NCBI RefSeq assembly: GCF_001439695.1 | Contig: NZ_JYLL01000005.1 | Span: 326,064-390,063, forward strand | DNA: 64,000 bases | Source: Pseudomonas veronii | Lineage (GTDB): Bacteria; Pseudomonadota; Gammaproteobacteria; Pseudomonadales; Pseudomonadaceae | Direction: 5' to 3' | Part shown: positions 10,290-19,010 of the stretch, piece by piece | Numbering within the stretch: position 1 is the first letter of the stretch | Layout of the letters: every line of letters starts with the position of its first letter | Made by a program: the position numbers and the translations under genes | The notes under the pieces: generated by a model | The model's input: the letters and a program-made list of their open reading frames with translations, nothing else | Databases searched by the model: none | What the model was told of the DNA's origin: nothing

Positions 10290-10473
10290 TACCTTGGGAT
10301 CGGACTCTTCTGGTCGGTGCGGCATTCTGCGCCAGTAAGGAAACCCTGAACAACCTGTAGGTGCATTCGCTTGGGTCGCATAGACACGGCGGACTGGCCC
10401 GATATAGACAGTTGGCGTGAGGCGTTCCGGCCTTACCTCTAAGGCCGTTCCAGTGTCTGGAGCGGCTTTTTTT
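10290..10473 (+). ncRNA. candidate small RNA ending at the orphan terminator
   Basis: The 300-base gap between the glutamate-synthase-like gene and higB holds no convincing protein gene on the plus strand but ends in a strong intrinsic terminator at 10473. It contains several GGA trinucleotides and inverted repeats. A 67-codon frame can be read antisense to it but overlaps the start of the glutamate-synthase-like gene. The 5' end given here is only approximate; no promoter was identified with confidence. I do not recognise it as any named RNA family. Confidence 0.35.
10444..10473 (+). terminator. Rho-independent terminator with no plus-strand gene before it
   Basis: A 10-bp hairpin (10444-10453 pairing with 10457-10466, one G-T wobble, loop TGT) is followed directly by seven T residues on the plus strand. 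The flanking gene on the left is on the minus strand, and the toxin gene to the right starts only at 10588. The terminator therefore points to an unannotated plus-strand transcript ending here. Another short inverted repeat (GGCC...GGCC, 10430-10447) lies just before it. Confidence 0.7.
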
Positions 10474-10526
10474 GACGGCGGCACTGACCGCTCGTCGCCC
10501 TCCCTCAGCGCCTATTCAACTGTCGG

Positions 10527-10577
10527 TTGAATATATCGACAATCCATGTAGAGTTGCTCGTTAACGAATAACGTTAA
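10527..10577 (+). promoter_or_regulatory. higBA promoter and HigA-type operator
   Basis: TTGAAT (10527-10532) and TAGAGT (10549-10554), 16 bases apart, make a plausible sigma-70 promoter. Just downstream lies the inverted repeat TTAACG-AATAA-CGTTAA (10561-10577), placed where a repressor would block transcription start. TTAACG/CGTTAA half-sites are the kind bound by HigA antitoxins, so autoregulation by the antitoxin encoded downstream is the natural reading (inference). Confidence 0.55.
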
Positions 10578-10587
10578 GCATTAAGCG

Positions 10588-10866
10588 ATGATCAGAAGCT
10601 TTAAATGCGCCGAAACCCAAAAACTGTTTGAACCCGGTCGAACCCGACGTTGGTCCGCTGTCGTTTCCGTGGTGGAACGAAAGCTGAGCATGCTGGATGC
10701 GGCGGTTGAACTCGCTGACTTGCGCTCACCGCCCGGGAATAGGCTGGAACCGTTATACGGTGACAGAGAGGGGCAACACAGTATCCGAATCAATGGTCAA
10801 TTCCGGGTCTGTTTCATTTGGGGGCCTCACGGCCCTGAAAATGTTGAAATTGTGGATTACCACTGA
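10588..10866 (+). CDS. higB: HigB-type mRNA interferase toxin
   Basis: A 92-residue RelE/HigB fold protein. It begins MIRSFKCAETQKLFE and ends RVCFIWGPHGPENVEIVDYH. The family keeps an Arg before a Leu/Phe-rich strand (GQFRVCF) and the final VEIVDYH. These toxins cleave mRNA on the ribosome and are held inactive by the antitoxin encoded next. The toxin-before-antitoxin order is typical of higBA. There is no strong ribosome site before the ATG. Length and order agree with the family. Confidence 0.9.
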   Translation: MIRSFKCAETQKLFEPGRTRRWSAVVSVVERKLSMLDAAVELADLRSPPGNRLEPLYGDREGQHSIRINGQFRVCFIWGPHGPENVEIVDYH

Positions 10867-10871
10867 GGTGA

Positions 10872-11180
10872 ATGATGTTTAAGAATGGCATGCGACCTGT
10901 ACATCCTGGGGAAATACTCAAGGAAGAGTACCTGGAACCGCTGGGCCTGACCGCAGCCGCTCTCGCAAGGGCGCTGCATGTTTCCGCCCCTACGGTGAAT
11001 GACATTGTATTGATGCGTCGGAGCATCAGTGCGGACGTTGCATTACGCCTGGCAGTCGCGTTGGAGACATCTGCACAGTTCTGGCTGAACCTGCAGACCG
11101 CCTATGATCTGCGCACTGCGGAAATTGCCAAAGGCGCCCAGATTTACAAAGAAGTCGAGAGAGTTGCGCATTGCGCATGA
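10872..11180 (+). CDS. higA: HigA-type antitoxin (HTH, XRE family)
   Basis: A 102-residue antitoxin. It contains RPVHPGEILKEEYLEPLGLTA, the signature of HigA/VapI proteins, followed by an HTH (AAALARALHVSAPTVNDIVLMRRSIS) and a dimerisation tail. It starts five bases after the toxin stop. ATG codons at 10872 and 10875 are both possible; GAGG at 10865-10868 is better spaced for 10875. It neutralises HigB and probably binds the TTAACG inverted repeat upstream of higB. Confidence 0.9.
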   Translation: MMFKNGMRPVHPGEILKEEYLEPLGLTAAALARALHVSAPTVNDIVLMRRSISADVALRLAVALETSAQFWLNLQTAYDLRTAEIAKGAQIYKEVERVAHCA

Positions 11181-11260
11181 GCTCGTATCGGGTCCTATTC
11201 GAACTCGATGGAAAGTTCGGGCGTTGATCCAACCGTTGCGTGATGCTTTTTCGAACGGGC

Positions 11261-12652
11261 CTACACCGCTGTTTGGCGAATGGGCAGCACTACCCGGAAC
11301 GTGGTGCCTTTGCCCAGTTCGCTGCTGACGGAGATTTCGCCATGGTGTTTCTTGACGATGCCGTAGGAAAGTGACAGCCCCAACCCCGTGCCTTCGCCCA
11401 CCGGCTTGGTGGTGAAGAACGGATCGAAGATTTTCAGCTGGGCGTCCGGGGCAATCCCGCAGCCGTTGTCCGCGATTTCCAGCCAGATGTTCTCGCCGTC
11501 CACGCCGTTGCTGATGGTTATGGTGCCGCGCTCCGGCCCGATGGCTTGCGCTGCGTTGATCACCAGGTTCATCACCACTTGGTTGAGCTGCGAGGCCAGG
11601 CATTCGATTTCCGGCAAGGGCGCATAGTGCTTGATGACGTCGGCTTTGTACTTGAGCTCGCTGGCGACGATGTTCAGGGTCGAATCGATGCCTTGTTGCA
11701 GGTTTGCCCACTGCCAGGTCTGGTCGGTGTCCACTCGGGAAAAGTCTTTCAAGTCCTTGACGATCTGCGCCACACGGCCAATGCCTTCCTTGGATTCGTG
11801 AATCAGCGTCGGAATATCTTCCCTGAGAAAGTCCAGGTCCAGGCGTTGGCGCAGGGCTTGGAGCTGATCGTCGCCGATCGCGGCTTCGGCCTGGCGGTAG
11901 GCATCGAGCATCTGCTGCAGCTGTTTGAAATAGCCTTCGAGGGTGCCGAGGTTGGAGGAAATGAACCCTACCGGGTTGTTGATCTCGTGCGCCACGCCCG
12001 CGGCGAGTTGCCCCAGGGACGCCAGTTTTTCCGATTGCACCAACTGGCTTTCGAGCTGTTTGCGCTCGTCGATCTCCAGTTGCAGGGCCTGGCTGGTCTG
12101 GGTCAGCGCTTGGGTACGCTGTTCCACCAACAGCTCCAGGTGGCTGGTTTGCAAGGACGCGCGGCGGGCCATGTCCCATTTGGCGGTCAGGGTGTTGGCC
12201 ATTTGCTGGACTTCGATATTGTCGAACGGCTTTTTCAGGATCAGCAGCCGGTCATGGGCACGCAGGCGAAACAGCAGCTCTTCCCAGGAATAATCCGAGT
12301 ACGCCGTACACACCACCACCTGCAGGTTCGGGTCGACCTTCCACAGTTCTTCGATGGTTTGCGCGCCGTCCCAGCCCTGGGGCATACGCATGTCGACGAA
12401 GGCCAGGGCGTAGGGCAGTTGCGCCGCCATGGCCGCCTCGAGCAGTTGTAAACCTTCCTGCCCACCGTAGGCGGAGTCCAGCTCGAACAGCGGGCTTTGC
12501 GGCTGTTTGTCGCTGGTGCCGAACAGCGCGGCTTCCATCGCGTCCAGGGCCTGGTTCTGTTCCAGGGGCGGCTTGAGGATCTTGCGAAAATCTTCGTGAA
12601 TCGAGGGCGTGTCGTCGATCAGCAGAATGCGCCGGTTCGGTGGTTGGTTCAT
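11261..12652 (-). CDS. REC-histidine kinase hybrid (receiver at N-terminus)
   Basis: A 463-residue cytoplasmic protein. Residues 1-165 form a receiver domain ([20 protein letters not shown], then [12 protein letters not shown] with the phospho-acceptor Asp, and [10 protein letters not shown] with the conserved Lys). A coiled-coil linker follows (about 170-220), then a HisKA-type segment with [17 protein letters not shown] and a C-terminal ATPase domain (N box [10 protein letters not shown] boxes EIADNGCGI and [12 protein letters not shown]). It has no membrane segment, so it is likely an intermediate relay protein. It overlaps the upstream sensor kinase gene by four bases. Its receiver is a close paralogue of the receiver at the start of the EAL protein encoded at 15484-17358. 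Confidence 0.88.
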   Translation of the reverse strand: MNQPPNRRILLIDDTPSIHEDFRKILKPPLEQNQALDAMEAALFGTSDKQPQSPLFELDSAYGGQEGLQLLEAAMAAQLPYALAFVDMRMPQGWDGAQTIEELWKVDPNLQVVVCTAYSDYSWEELLFRLRAHDRLLILKKPFDNIEVQQMANTLTAKWDMARRASLQTSHLELLVEQRTQALTQTSQALQLEIDERKQLESQLVQSEKLASLGQLAAGVAHEINNPVGFISSNLGTLEGYFKQLQQMLDAYRQAEAAIGDDQLQALRQRLDLDFLREDIPTLIHESKEGIGRVAQIVKDLKDFSRVDTDQTWQWANLQQGIDSTLNIVASELKYKADVIKHYAPLPEIECLASQLNQVVMNLVINAAQAIGPERGTITISNGVDGENIWLEIADNGCGIAPDAQLKIFDPFFTTKPVGEGTGLGLSLSYGIVKKHHGEISVSSELGKGTTFRVVLPIRQTAV

Positions 12653-14463
12653 GCGGGGCCTGCAGCATCGTTGAGGGGGATTTGCAAGGTGAACAGCGCG
12701 CCTTTGCCCGGACCATCGCTATAGGCAGTAAGCCGGCCATTCATTTCAATCGCCGCCAGGGCGCAGCTGTGCAGACCGAAGCCATGGCCTTCCTTGCGAG
12801 TGGTGAAGCCGTGGGTGAAGATCCGCGTCATGTTTTCGGCGGGGATGCCTTCACCTTCGTCTTTGACGCTGATTTGCAGGATGTTGTCCTCTACCGTCTG
12901 GATCGACAACGTAATCTGCCGAGGCCGGTCGGTCAGGTTGGACATGGCGTACTTGGCGTTGCTGATCAGGTTGACCATGATCAGCAGCAGCCGGTGTTTG
13001 TCGGCCATGATCTGCGGTACGTCGGCGTATTCCTTGACCACCGTCACATGATGGCGATTCAGCGCGCCGGAATTCATGCGCAGCGCGTCGTCCATCAGGG
13101 CGCTGACCTGCAAGGGCTCCAGCACGCTGGAAACGCCGGCGTAGGATTGCTGGGTGGAGACGATGTCCTTGATGTGGTCGACGCTTTTGCTCAATTGCGC
13201 CAGCTCGTCGGTCAGGCCCTGTTGCTCGACGGCGATGGCTTCCACCAATTGGTTGAGGTAGCCCGGCAGCAGTTTGCCTTTTTCGTCTTCGCGCAGGTAA
13301 GTGCCCAGGTCATCGGGGTGTTCGTTGATCAACTGCATGGCCTTGCCCAACCCCAGTGCTTTGCTGGTGCGCAGCTTACGGGCGACCAGGTCGGCGGAGA
13401 TGTTCACGCTGTTGAGCACGTTGCCCACGTTGTGCAGCACATTGGTTGCGATTTCCGCCATGCCGGCCTGGCGGGCGCTGTCGAGCAGTTCGCTTTGCGC
13501 ATCCCTGAGCTGGCGCGTGCGTTTTTCCACGCGCTGTTCCAGGCTGGCATTGGCGGTGTGCAGGGCGCGGTTGACGCGGTTGATCACGGTGAAACTGCGC
13601 AACAGCCTGATGGCCAGGTACAGCAGCAATGCCACCAGCAGGGTGGAGAACACCAGCAAGTAGTTGTGATACTTCTGGTCGATCAGGTCGGCGGCCTGCT
13701 GATCCTGGTTGAGGTGGGTGGTCAGTTCGTCCAGGCGTTCGGCCACGGGAACCGCGGCGATGCGTTCCAACAAGGTGTTGACCAGCGGCTGTTCGCGCAG
13801 GATCAGCGCGACGTGGTTGCTGAGAATCTCCACCGGCAGGTGGAAGTCGGCCGGCAAGCGTTCTTTGTTCACCGCCAGCAGGTTCAGGCCCAACAGAATC
13901 TCGGCCGCGCGGTCGTCGCTGGCAACCTGGGCGAATTCCATGCTGCTGAGCAGCAGGTCATAGGTGTCGGTGGCCACGCTTTGCAGCGGCAGCCGCTGTT
14001 CGTCGTCGAGCCGTGTGAACGCGGCCTGGATATCGTTTTCAGCGGTCGGCAGGAACGCCAGGGAGTTGCGCAGCACGGCGTTATGGGACTTGAACTGGTC
14101 GACCAGCCGCGCTTTGTCCTGGATCGCCGCCTGACCGGCATCCAGGCTGGCTTGCCAGCCGGGCAGGTCTTTGGGCGCGTGATACGACTCGTGCTGGCGC
14201 AGTTCCTCCCAGATTCTTGTGATCTGCGTCAGCGGCGTCACCAGGGGGTCGTAATTGTGGGTCAGGGCGATTCTGGCCTTGAGCACCTCACTGTCCCACT
14301 GCGCGTTGAGCTGCTGCATCTGGCGGATCAGGTCGCGGGATTCGGTGTAACGGCTGGTCTGGTCAGTACTTGATTTGATGTACAGGAACACCAGTATCGA
14401 TGCCAGCAGCAGGGTCGCGGTGCCCAGTAGTAGTTGGATGACGTAGTGGCGGGAGAGTCTCAT
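12649..14463 (-). CDS. membrane sensor histidine kinase with DAHL-type periplasmic domain
   Basis: A 604-residue kinase with an N-terminal membrane segment (YVIQLLLGTATLLLASILVF) and a helical periplasmic region of about 230 residues. A second membrane segment (YLLVFSTLLVALLLYLAIRL) and a coiled coil follow. The phospho-accepting segment is GMAEIATNVLHNVGNVLNSV, and the ATPase domain carries NLISNAKYA, VKDEGEGI and GHGFGLHS. The periplasmic region fits the double all-helical ligand-binding (DAHL) type as I recall it. It lies 10 bases after the di-haem peroxidase gene and is coupled by an ATGA overlap to the REC-kinase gene, so a signal related to the peroxidase or periplasmic redox state is conceivable (inference). 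The ligand is unknown. Confidence 0.85.
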   Translation of the reverse strand: MRLSRHYVIQLLLGTATLLLASILVFLYIKSSTDQTSRYTESRDLIRQMQQLNAQWDSEVLKARIALTHNYDPLVTPLTQITRIWEELRQHESYHAPKDLPGWQASLDAGQAAIQDKARLVDQFKSHNAVLRNSLAFLPTAENDIQAAFTRLDDEQRLPLQSVATDTYDLLLSSMEFAQVASDDRAAEILLGLNLLAVNKERLPADFHLPVEILSNHVALILREQPLVNTLLERIAAVPVAERLDELTTHLNQDQQAADLIDQKYHNYLLVFSTLLVALLLYLAIRLLRSFTVINRVNRALHTANASLEQRVEKRTRQLRDAQSELLDSARQAGMAEIATNVLHNVGNVLNSVNISADLVARKLRTSKALGLGKAMQLINEHPDDLGTYLREDEKGKLLPGYLNQLVEAIAVEQQGLTDELAQLSKSVDHIKDIVSTQQSYAGVSSVLEPLQVSALMDDALRMNSGALNRHHVTVVKEYADVPQIMADKHRLLLIMVNLISNAKYAMSNLTDRPRQITLSIQTVEDNILQISVKDEGEGIPAENMTRIFTHGFTTRKEGHGFGLHSCALAAIEMNGRLTAYSDGPGKGALFTLQIPLNDAAGPA

Positions 14464-14473
14464 GACCGTCTGC

Positions 14474-15487
14474 TCATAAAGGTTTGCCCGCCCATTGGCC
14501 GGTCAGGGTCTTGAGAAACTTGATGATCTGGTCCTTGTCTTCCGCCGAGGGCACGCGCCCCAGTTGGAATCTGAACATCACATCCACGGCTTCTTCGAGG
14601 GTCTTGGCCGAGGCGTTGTGAAAATACGGCGCGGTGACGGCGACATTGCGCAGGCTGGGCACCTTGAACACGTTACGGTCTTCTTCGTCGTGGGTCACCA
14701 GATAGCGGCCCAGGTCGGTCTCGGCGGGCGTGCGGCCCTTGAAATAATCATCCATCACGCCGAACTTCTGGAACATGTTGCCGCCGATATTCATGCCTTG
14801 ATGGCAGGCGATGCAGCCATATTCCTTGAAGCGTTGGTAGCCGTATTTTTCTTCGATCGTGAGGATATCGGTATTGCCCAGCAGGTATTGGTCGAAGCGG
14901 GAGTTGGGCGTGAGCAGTGTGCGTTCATACGTCGCCAGGGCATTTTGCACGTTGGCCGCCGTCACGCCGTCGGGGTACACCTGACTGAAGGCGGCCTGGT
15001 ACTGCGGCATGGCGGTGAGGTTGTCGACCACGGTTTTCCAGTCGCTGCCCATTTCCACCGGGCTGATGACCACTTGTTCGATCTGGGCCTCGAGGGTATC
15101 CACCCGACCGTCCCAGAACTGCTTGAAATTCAGGCTGGCGTTGAACACCGTGGGTGTGTTGAGTTTGACCGGCTTGCCATCAAAGCCCAAGGAAAACGGC
15201 TTGTCATCGCCCCCGCCCGTTGCCAGCTGGTGGCAACTGGCACAGGACAGGCTGTCATTGACCGACAGGCGTTTCTCGTTGAACAACTGGCGACCCAGCT
15301 CAACTGTTGCCGCATCCAGCAGCGGCACCGGCGGCAGCGGTTTGAGCGGCTCATCCAGTGGCGCGGCCACTGCGGGCAGGGCGGCGCCAACCCCGAGGGC
15401 GACGGCAAGGCCGAGTGCCCAGGGGGACGGGCGAGGAGAGCGGGTGAGGGGACGGATCAAGCGTTCGTTCCTTGAATAGACAGTCAC
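14474..15487 (-). CDS. periplasmic di-haem cytochrome c peroxidase (CcpA/MauG family)
   Basis: A 337-residue exported protein with two c-type haem sites, CASCH (residues 82-86) and CIACH (225-229). The N-terminal hydrophobic signal LGLAVALGVGAALPAVA is cleaved probably after AVA. PFSLGFDGKPVKLNTPTVFNASLNFKQFWDGR is the family-typical stretch between the haems. These enzymes reduce hydrogen peroxide with electrons from cytochromes; MauG relatives oxidise proteins instead. The start is a GTG overlapping the stop of the preceding EAL gene (GTGA), so it belongs to the signalling operon, which is unusual for this enzyme. Confidence 0.88.
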   Translation of the reverse strand: MTVYSRNERLIRPLTRSPRPSPWALGLAVALGVGAALPAVAAPLDEPLKPLPPVPLLDAATVELGRQLFNEKRLSVNDSLSCASCHQLATGGGDDKPFSLGFDGKPVKLNTPTVFNASLNFKQFWDGRVDTLEAQIEQVVISPVEMGSDWKTVVDNLTAMPQYQAAFSQVYPDGVTAANVQNALATYERTLLTPNSRFDQYLLGNTDILTIEEKYGYQRFKEYGCIACHQGMNIGGNMFQKFGVMDDYFKGRTPAETDLGRYLVTHDEEDRNVFKVPSLRNVAVTAPYFHNASAKTLEEAVDVMFRFQLGRVPSAEDKDQIIKFLKTLTGQWAGKPL

Positions 15488-17358
15488 TGGGGGGGCATCA
15501 GGCTGCGTTGCCCGGCTTGCATCAATTGGGCGAATTCAGCGGCCGCCACGGCTTTGCTGAACAGGAAACCCTGGCCCTCCTCACAACGGTGGGCTCTGAG
15601 GAACTCCAATTGCTCAAGCGTTTCGACGCCTTCGGCAATGATGTTCAAGTCCAGACTCTTGCCCAGGCTGATGATGGCACTGATCAGTTGTGCATCCTGG
15701 CTGTTTTCGCCCAGGCCGCGCACGAAGGATTGATCGATCTTCAACACATCGATGGGAAACCGGCGCAAGTAACTGAGGCTGGAATAGCCGGTGCCGAAAT
15801 CGTCGATCGACAGCCGCACGCCCAAGGCTTTGATGTCTTGCAGGGTGACGAGCGTGTCCTCGACGTTTTGCATCAGTACGCTCTCGGTGATTTCCAGTTC
15901 AAGCAAACTGGGCATCAGGCCGGTGCGTTGCAGAATGGCCGCCAGGTTGGCGACAAAATTGCGCTGGCGAAAATCAATCGCCGAAATATTCACCGAGATA
16001 CACACTGCAGGCAGGCCGGCGGCGCGCCAGGCTTGTGCTTGCTCGCAGGCTTGGCGCAACACCCATTGGCTCAAGGGCACGATCAGGCCGCTGTCTTCGG
16101 CCACGGGAATGAAGGCTGACGGGTAGATCCAGCCGTGGTCGGGCTGGTGCCAGCGAATCAGGGCTTCGGCGCCGACGATCCGCCCGCTGCTCAAATCCAG
16201 TTTCGGTTGGTAGTGCAATATGAACTCATTGCGCTGCAAGCCCTGCCGGATCGCGCTTTCCAGGCTCTGCTGGGCCTGGGCGCGCAGGTTCATCTCGTTG
16301 ACGAAGAAACTGAAGTCGTTGGGGCCATGGGCTTTGCTGGTGTGCATGGCGGTTTCGGCGTTCTTGATCAGCTCCACCGCGCTGAAACTGTCGTTGGGGT
16401 AAATGCTGATGCCCAGGCTTGCGGTGACACTCAAGTCATGCCCAGCCACATAGTGTGTCGTGCTGATGGCGCCGAGCAGTTTTTCGGCAATGTACTGGGT
16501 TTGCTGGGGATGCTTGATGTCGTTGAGGATCAGCACGAACTGGTCGGAGCCGTAGCGAAACACCGAATCCGACGCGCGCACCGTGGCCACCAGGCTTTGG
16601 CTGACCTGCTTGAGCATTTCATCGCCGACTGGATAGCCCAGGGCATTGTTGATGCGCTTGAAGCGGTCCAGGCCGATAAACATCACGGCCAACTGGGTGT
16701 CATGGCGCCTGCAGACGGCAATGGCCTGCGTCAGCCGGTCGCCCAGCAGGGTGCTGTTGGGCAGTTCGGTCAGGGCATCGTATTGCAGCAGGTGTGAGAC
16801 CTTCAGCAGTTCCTGCACGCGTTCTTCGACCGTGCGCTCCAACCCCATCAGCTTGAGCGCGGCATCCTGGGCCAGCTGCCATTTCCAGGTCAGCGCGCTG
16901 GCCATCTGGCGGATTTCCAGGTTGTCGAACGGCTTTTTCAGGATCAGCAACTGGTCGCTGTATTGGATGCGCGCTTCGATGGCTTCGAAGGAATAGTCCG
17001 AGTAGGCCGTACACAGGGCGATCTGCAGGTTCGGGTCGACGTTCCACAGTTGTTCGATGGTTTCCAGGCCGTCCCAGCCCGGCGGCATACGCATATCGAT
17101 GAACACCAGGGCGTAGGGCGCGTTGTCAGCCAGGGCCTGGTTGACCAGGGCGAGGGCTTCCTGGCCCTGATAGGCAGAGTCCAGCACGAAAGTCTGGCGC
17201 ACGGTGGGGGCGGTGCCGAACAGGGTTTCTTCGATGCTGTCCAGGGACTGGCCGCCTGTGGTATCGGCGCACAGGATCTTGCGGAAATCCTCGTGGATGG
17301 AGGCCGCGTCATCGACGATCAGCACCCGTCGATTGGCCCTTCCTGAGCACGGATTCAT
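15484..17358 (-). CDS. REC-GGDEF(degenerate)-EAL cyclic-di-GMP protein
   Basis: A 624-residue cytoplasmic protein. Residues 1-165 are a receiver closely related to that of the REC-kinase at 11261-12652. Next comes a GGDEF-type domain whose active-site loop reads RYGSDQFVLIL, so synthase activity is probably lost. The C-terminal EAL domain keeps GAEALIRW, SVNISA, LELEITES, the loop DDFGTGYSS, LKIDQSFV and EGVET, so it should hydrolyse cyclic-di-GMP. The ATG at 17358 (MNPCSGRANRRVLIVDD) matches the paralogue's N-terminus ([14 protein letters not shown]) and is preferred to a GTG at 17367. It is first in a four-gene operon and is the likely output of the two kinases downstream. Confidence 0.88.
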   Translation of the reverse strand: MNPCSGRANRRVLIVDDAASIHEDFRKILCADTTGGQSLDSIEETLFGTAPTVRQTFVLDSAYQGQEALALVNQALADNAPYALVFIDMRMPPGWDGLETIEQLWNVDPNLQIALCTAYSDYSFEAIEARIQYSDQLLILKKPFDNLEIRQMASALTWKWQLAQDAALKLMGLERTVEERVQELLKVSHLLQYDALTELPNSTLLGDRLTQAIAVCRRHDTQLAVMFIGLDRFKRINNALGYPVGDEMLKQVSQSLVATVRASDSVFRYGSDQFVLILNDIKHPQQTQYIAEKLLGAISTTHYVAGHDLSVTASLGISIYPNDSFSAVELIKNAETAMHTSKAHGPNDFSFFVNEMNLRAQAQQSLESAIRQGLQRNEFILHYQPKLDLSSGRIVGAEALIRWHQPDHGWIYPSAFIPVAEDSGLIVPLSQWVLRQACEQAQAWRAAGLPAVCISVNISAIDFRQRNFVANLAAILQRTGLMPSLLELEITESVLMQNVEDTLVTLQDIKALGVRLSIDDFGTGYSSLSYLRRFPIDVLKIDQSFVRGLGENSQDAQLISAIISLGKSLDLNIIAEGVETLEQLEFLRAHRCEEGQGFLFSKAVAAAEFAQLMQAGQRSLMPPQ

Positions 17359-17615
17359 GGCTGACACCGGGACGCAGGCAACTGAAGATTCTTACGCATC
17401 GGGCTTCCTTACCTTGAATGCTTCAATAAACAGGGAACAGTCATGGCTTCATGCTACTAGCATAGCCGGGTCCCTTGAATAAGTACGCCAGTTGGCGTCA
17501 AATCACCCTCAGTTACCCCAGCCTGCATCTAGCGCTCATTGCTAATGCAAGTACAGCGATCGATCACGCCGGGGCGCAATGAAGCAACCGAGTACCATCG
17601 CCAGGAGGTGTCGCC

Positions 17616-18962
17616 ATGGATGAACAAACTGCTACGACGTCCCCTTACAGACCTACTATTTTGCTGGTCGACGATGAAGAATCGATCCTCAACAGCCTGC
17701 GCCGCCTGCTGCGGGGCCAGCCTTATGATGTGCTGCTGGCCAGCAGTGGTGCCCAGGCTCTGGAAATCATGGCCGCCGAGCCCGTCGACCTGCTCATGAC
17801 CGACGCGCGCATGCCCGCGATGGACGGGGCGATGCTGCTGGCCGAGACCCACCGCCTGTACCCGGCCACCACGCGCATCCTGCTGACCGGCTATGCCGAC
17901 ATGACCATGATGATCAAGGCGATCAACGAAGGTCAGATCCACCGCTATATCAGCAAGCCCTGGAACGACGAGGAAATGCTCCTGACGTTGCGCCAGTCCC
18001 TGGAACACCAGCATTCCGAACGCGAGCGCGTGCGTCTTGAGCAGTTGACCCGCGATCAGAACGAGCAGTTGAAGGCCCTCAACGCCACCCTGGAAAAGCG
18101 CGTCGAAGCGCGCACCAGCGAGCTGCAGCAAACCGCCGACATGCTCGACCTGGCCTACGACGAGCTCAAGCGCAGCTATGTGACCGGCACCGAAGTGTTT
18201 TCGCTGCTGGCCAACCTGCGCCTGCCCAAGCAGAAGCAGACCAACCGCCAGTTGATCGAGCTGATCCGCGTGTACTGCAAAGCCCAGGCGCTGGACGAAG
18301 CCAGCGCCCGTGACCTGACCATGGCCGCCGCGCTCTACAACATCGGCAAATTGAGCTGGAGCGACGGCATGATGGCCGTCCCGTCGGAACTGCTGCACAG
18401 CAACGACCGCGAACGCTATCGCGCATACCCGGCGCAGAGTGAGTCGTTGCTGATGACGCTCGAGCCGATGAAGGACGCCGCACGGCTGATCCGCCACCAC
18501 CAGGAACGGTGGGACGGCACCGGGTTTCCCGATCACCTCAAGGGTGAAACGATTCCCGTAGGCGCGCGCTTGCTCAAACTGGCGGTGGACTTCATCGAAC
18601 TGCAGAAGGGCCTGATCCTGGAACGGCAGATGAACAGCGATGAAGCGCTGTTGTACATCCGCAAGTACGCGGGGCGGCTCTATGATCCGGACATGGTCGA
18701 AGACTTCGTCCTGGCCTGTGCCACATTCCTCAACGACGTGACCCTGGGCGACCCGAGTGTCAAAGTGCTGAGCACCCGCGAACTGGCCGACGGCATGATC
18801 CTGGCGCGCAACCTCAACGCCGATAACGGCATGTTGCTGCTCAATGCCGGCAAAGTGCTCAACTTGCCGCTGGTGGACAAGCTGATCGCGTTTGAAGCCA
18901 TGGAGGGCGCCAAGTACAGCGTGTTTATCCGCGAACCGGAAGAGCCGCATCTTTTGAGCTGA
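17616..18962 (+). CDS. response regulator with degenerate HD-GYP-like output
   Basis: A 448-residue protein. Residues 10-130 are a receiver (TILLVDDEESILNSLRRLL, TDARMPAMDG, and KPWNDEEM after the conserved Lys). A coiled coil follows (about 135-190), then an HD-GYP-like domain. The HD pair is replaced by Tyr-Asn in AAALYNIGKL, while the HHQERWDGTGFP segment resembles the GYP region. The metal-binding His early in the domain also appears absent, so phosphodiesterase activity is doubtful. The ribosome site AGGAGGTG is strong and well placed. It is divergent from the EAL-led operon at 17358 and probably part of the same pathway. Confidence 0.85.
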   Translation: MDEQTATTSPYRPTILLVDDEESILNSLRRLLRGQPYDVLLASSGAQALEIMAAEPVDLLMTDARMPAMDGAMLLAETHRLYPATTRILLTGYADMTMMIKAINEGQIHRYISKPWNDEEMLLTLRQSLEHQHSERERVRLEQLTRDQNEQLKALNATLEKRVEARTSELQQTADMLDLAYDELKRSYVTGTEVFSLLANLRLPKQKQTNRQLIELIRVYCKAQALDEASARDLTMAAALYNIGKLSWSDGMMAVPSELLHSNDRERYRAYPAQSESLLMTLEPMKDAARLIRHHQERWDGTGFPDHLKGETIPVGARLLKLAVDFIELQKGLILERQMNSDEALLYIRKYAGRLYDPDMVEDFVLACATFLNDVTLGDPSVKVLSTRELADGMILARNLNADNGMLLLNAGKVLNLPLVDKLIAFEAMEGAKYSVFIREPEEPHLLS

Positions 18963-19010
18963 GGCGCTTCATGGGATCATTGTGTCTTTGCATTCAAGGT
19001 GATTTTGTCC

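Noticed and set aside
10281..10484. A 67-codon minus-strand frame before the glutamate-synthase-like gene
   Set aside because: It overlaps the start of that gene, lacks a clear ribosome site, and is antisense to the candidate RNA and its terminator; it could still be real but is not supported.
12640..14373. A 577-codon open frame on the plus strand opposite the sensor kinase
   Set aside because: It is antisense to a kinase with all its motifs; its translation is Gln/Val/His-rich with no recognisable domain, as usual for GC-rich antisense frames.
17529..18950. A 473-codon minus-strand frame opposite the REC/HD-like regulator
   Set aside because: It has no domain and no ribosome site, and it mirrors a gene with a strong ribosome site and receiver motifs.
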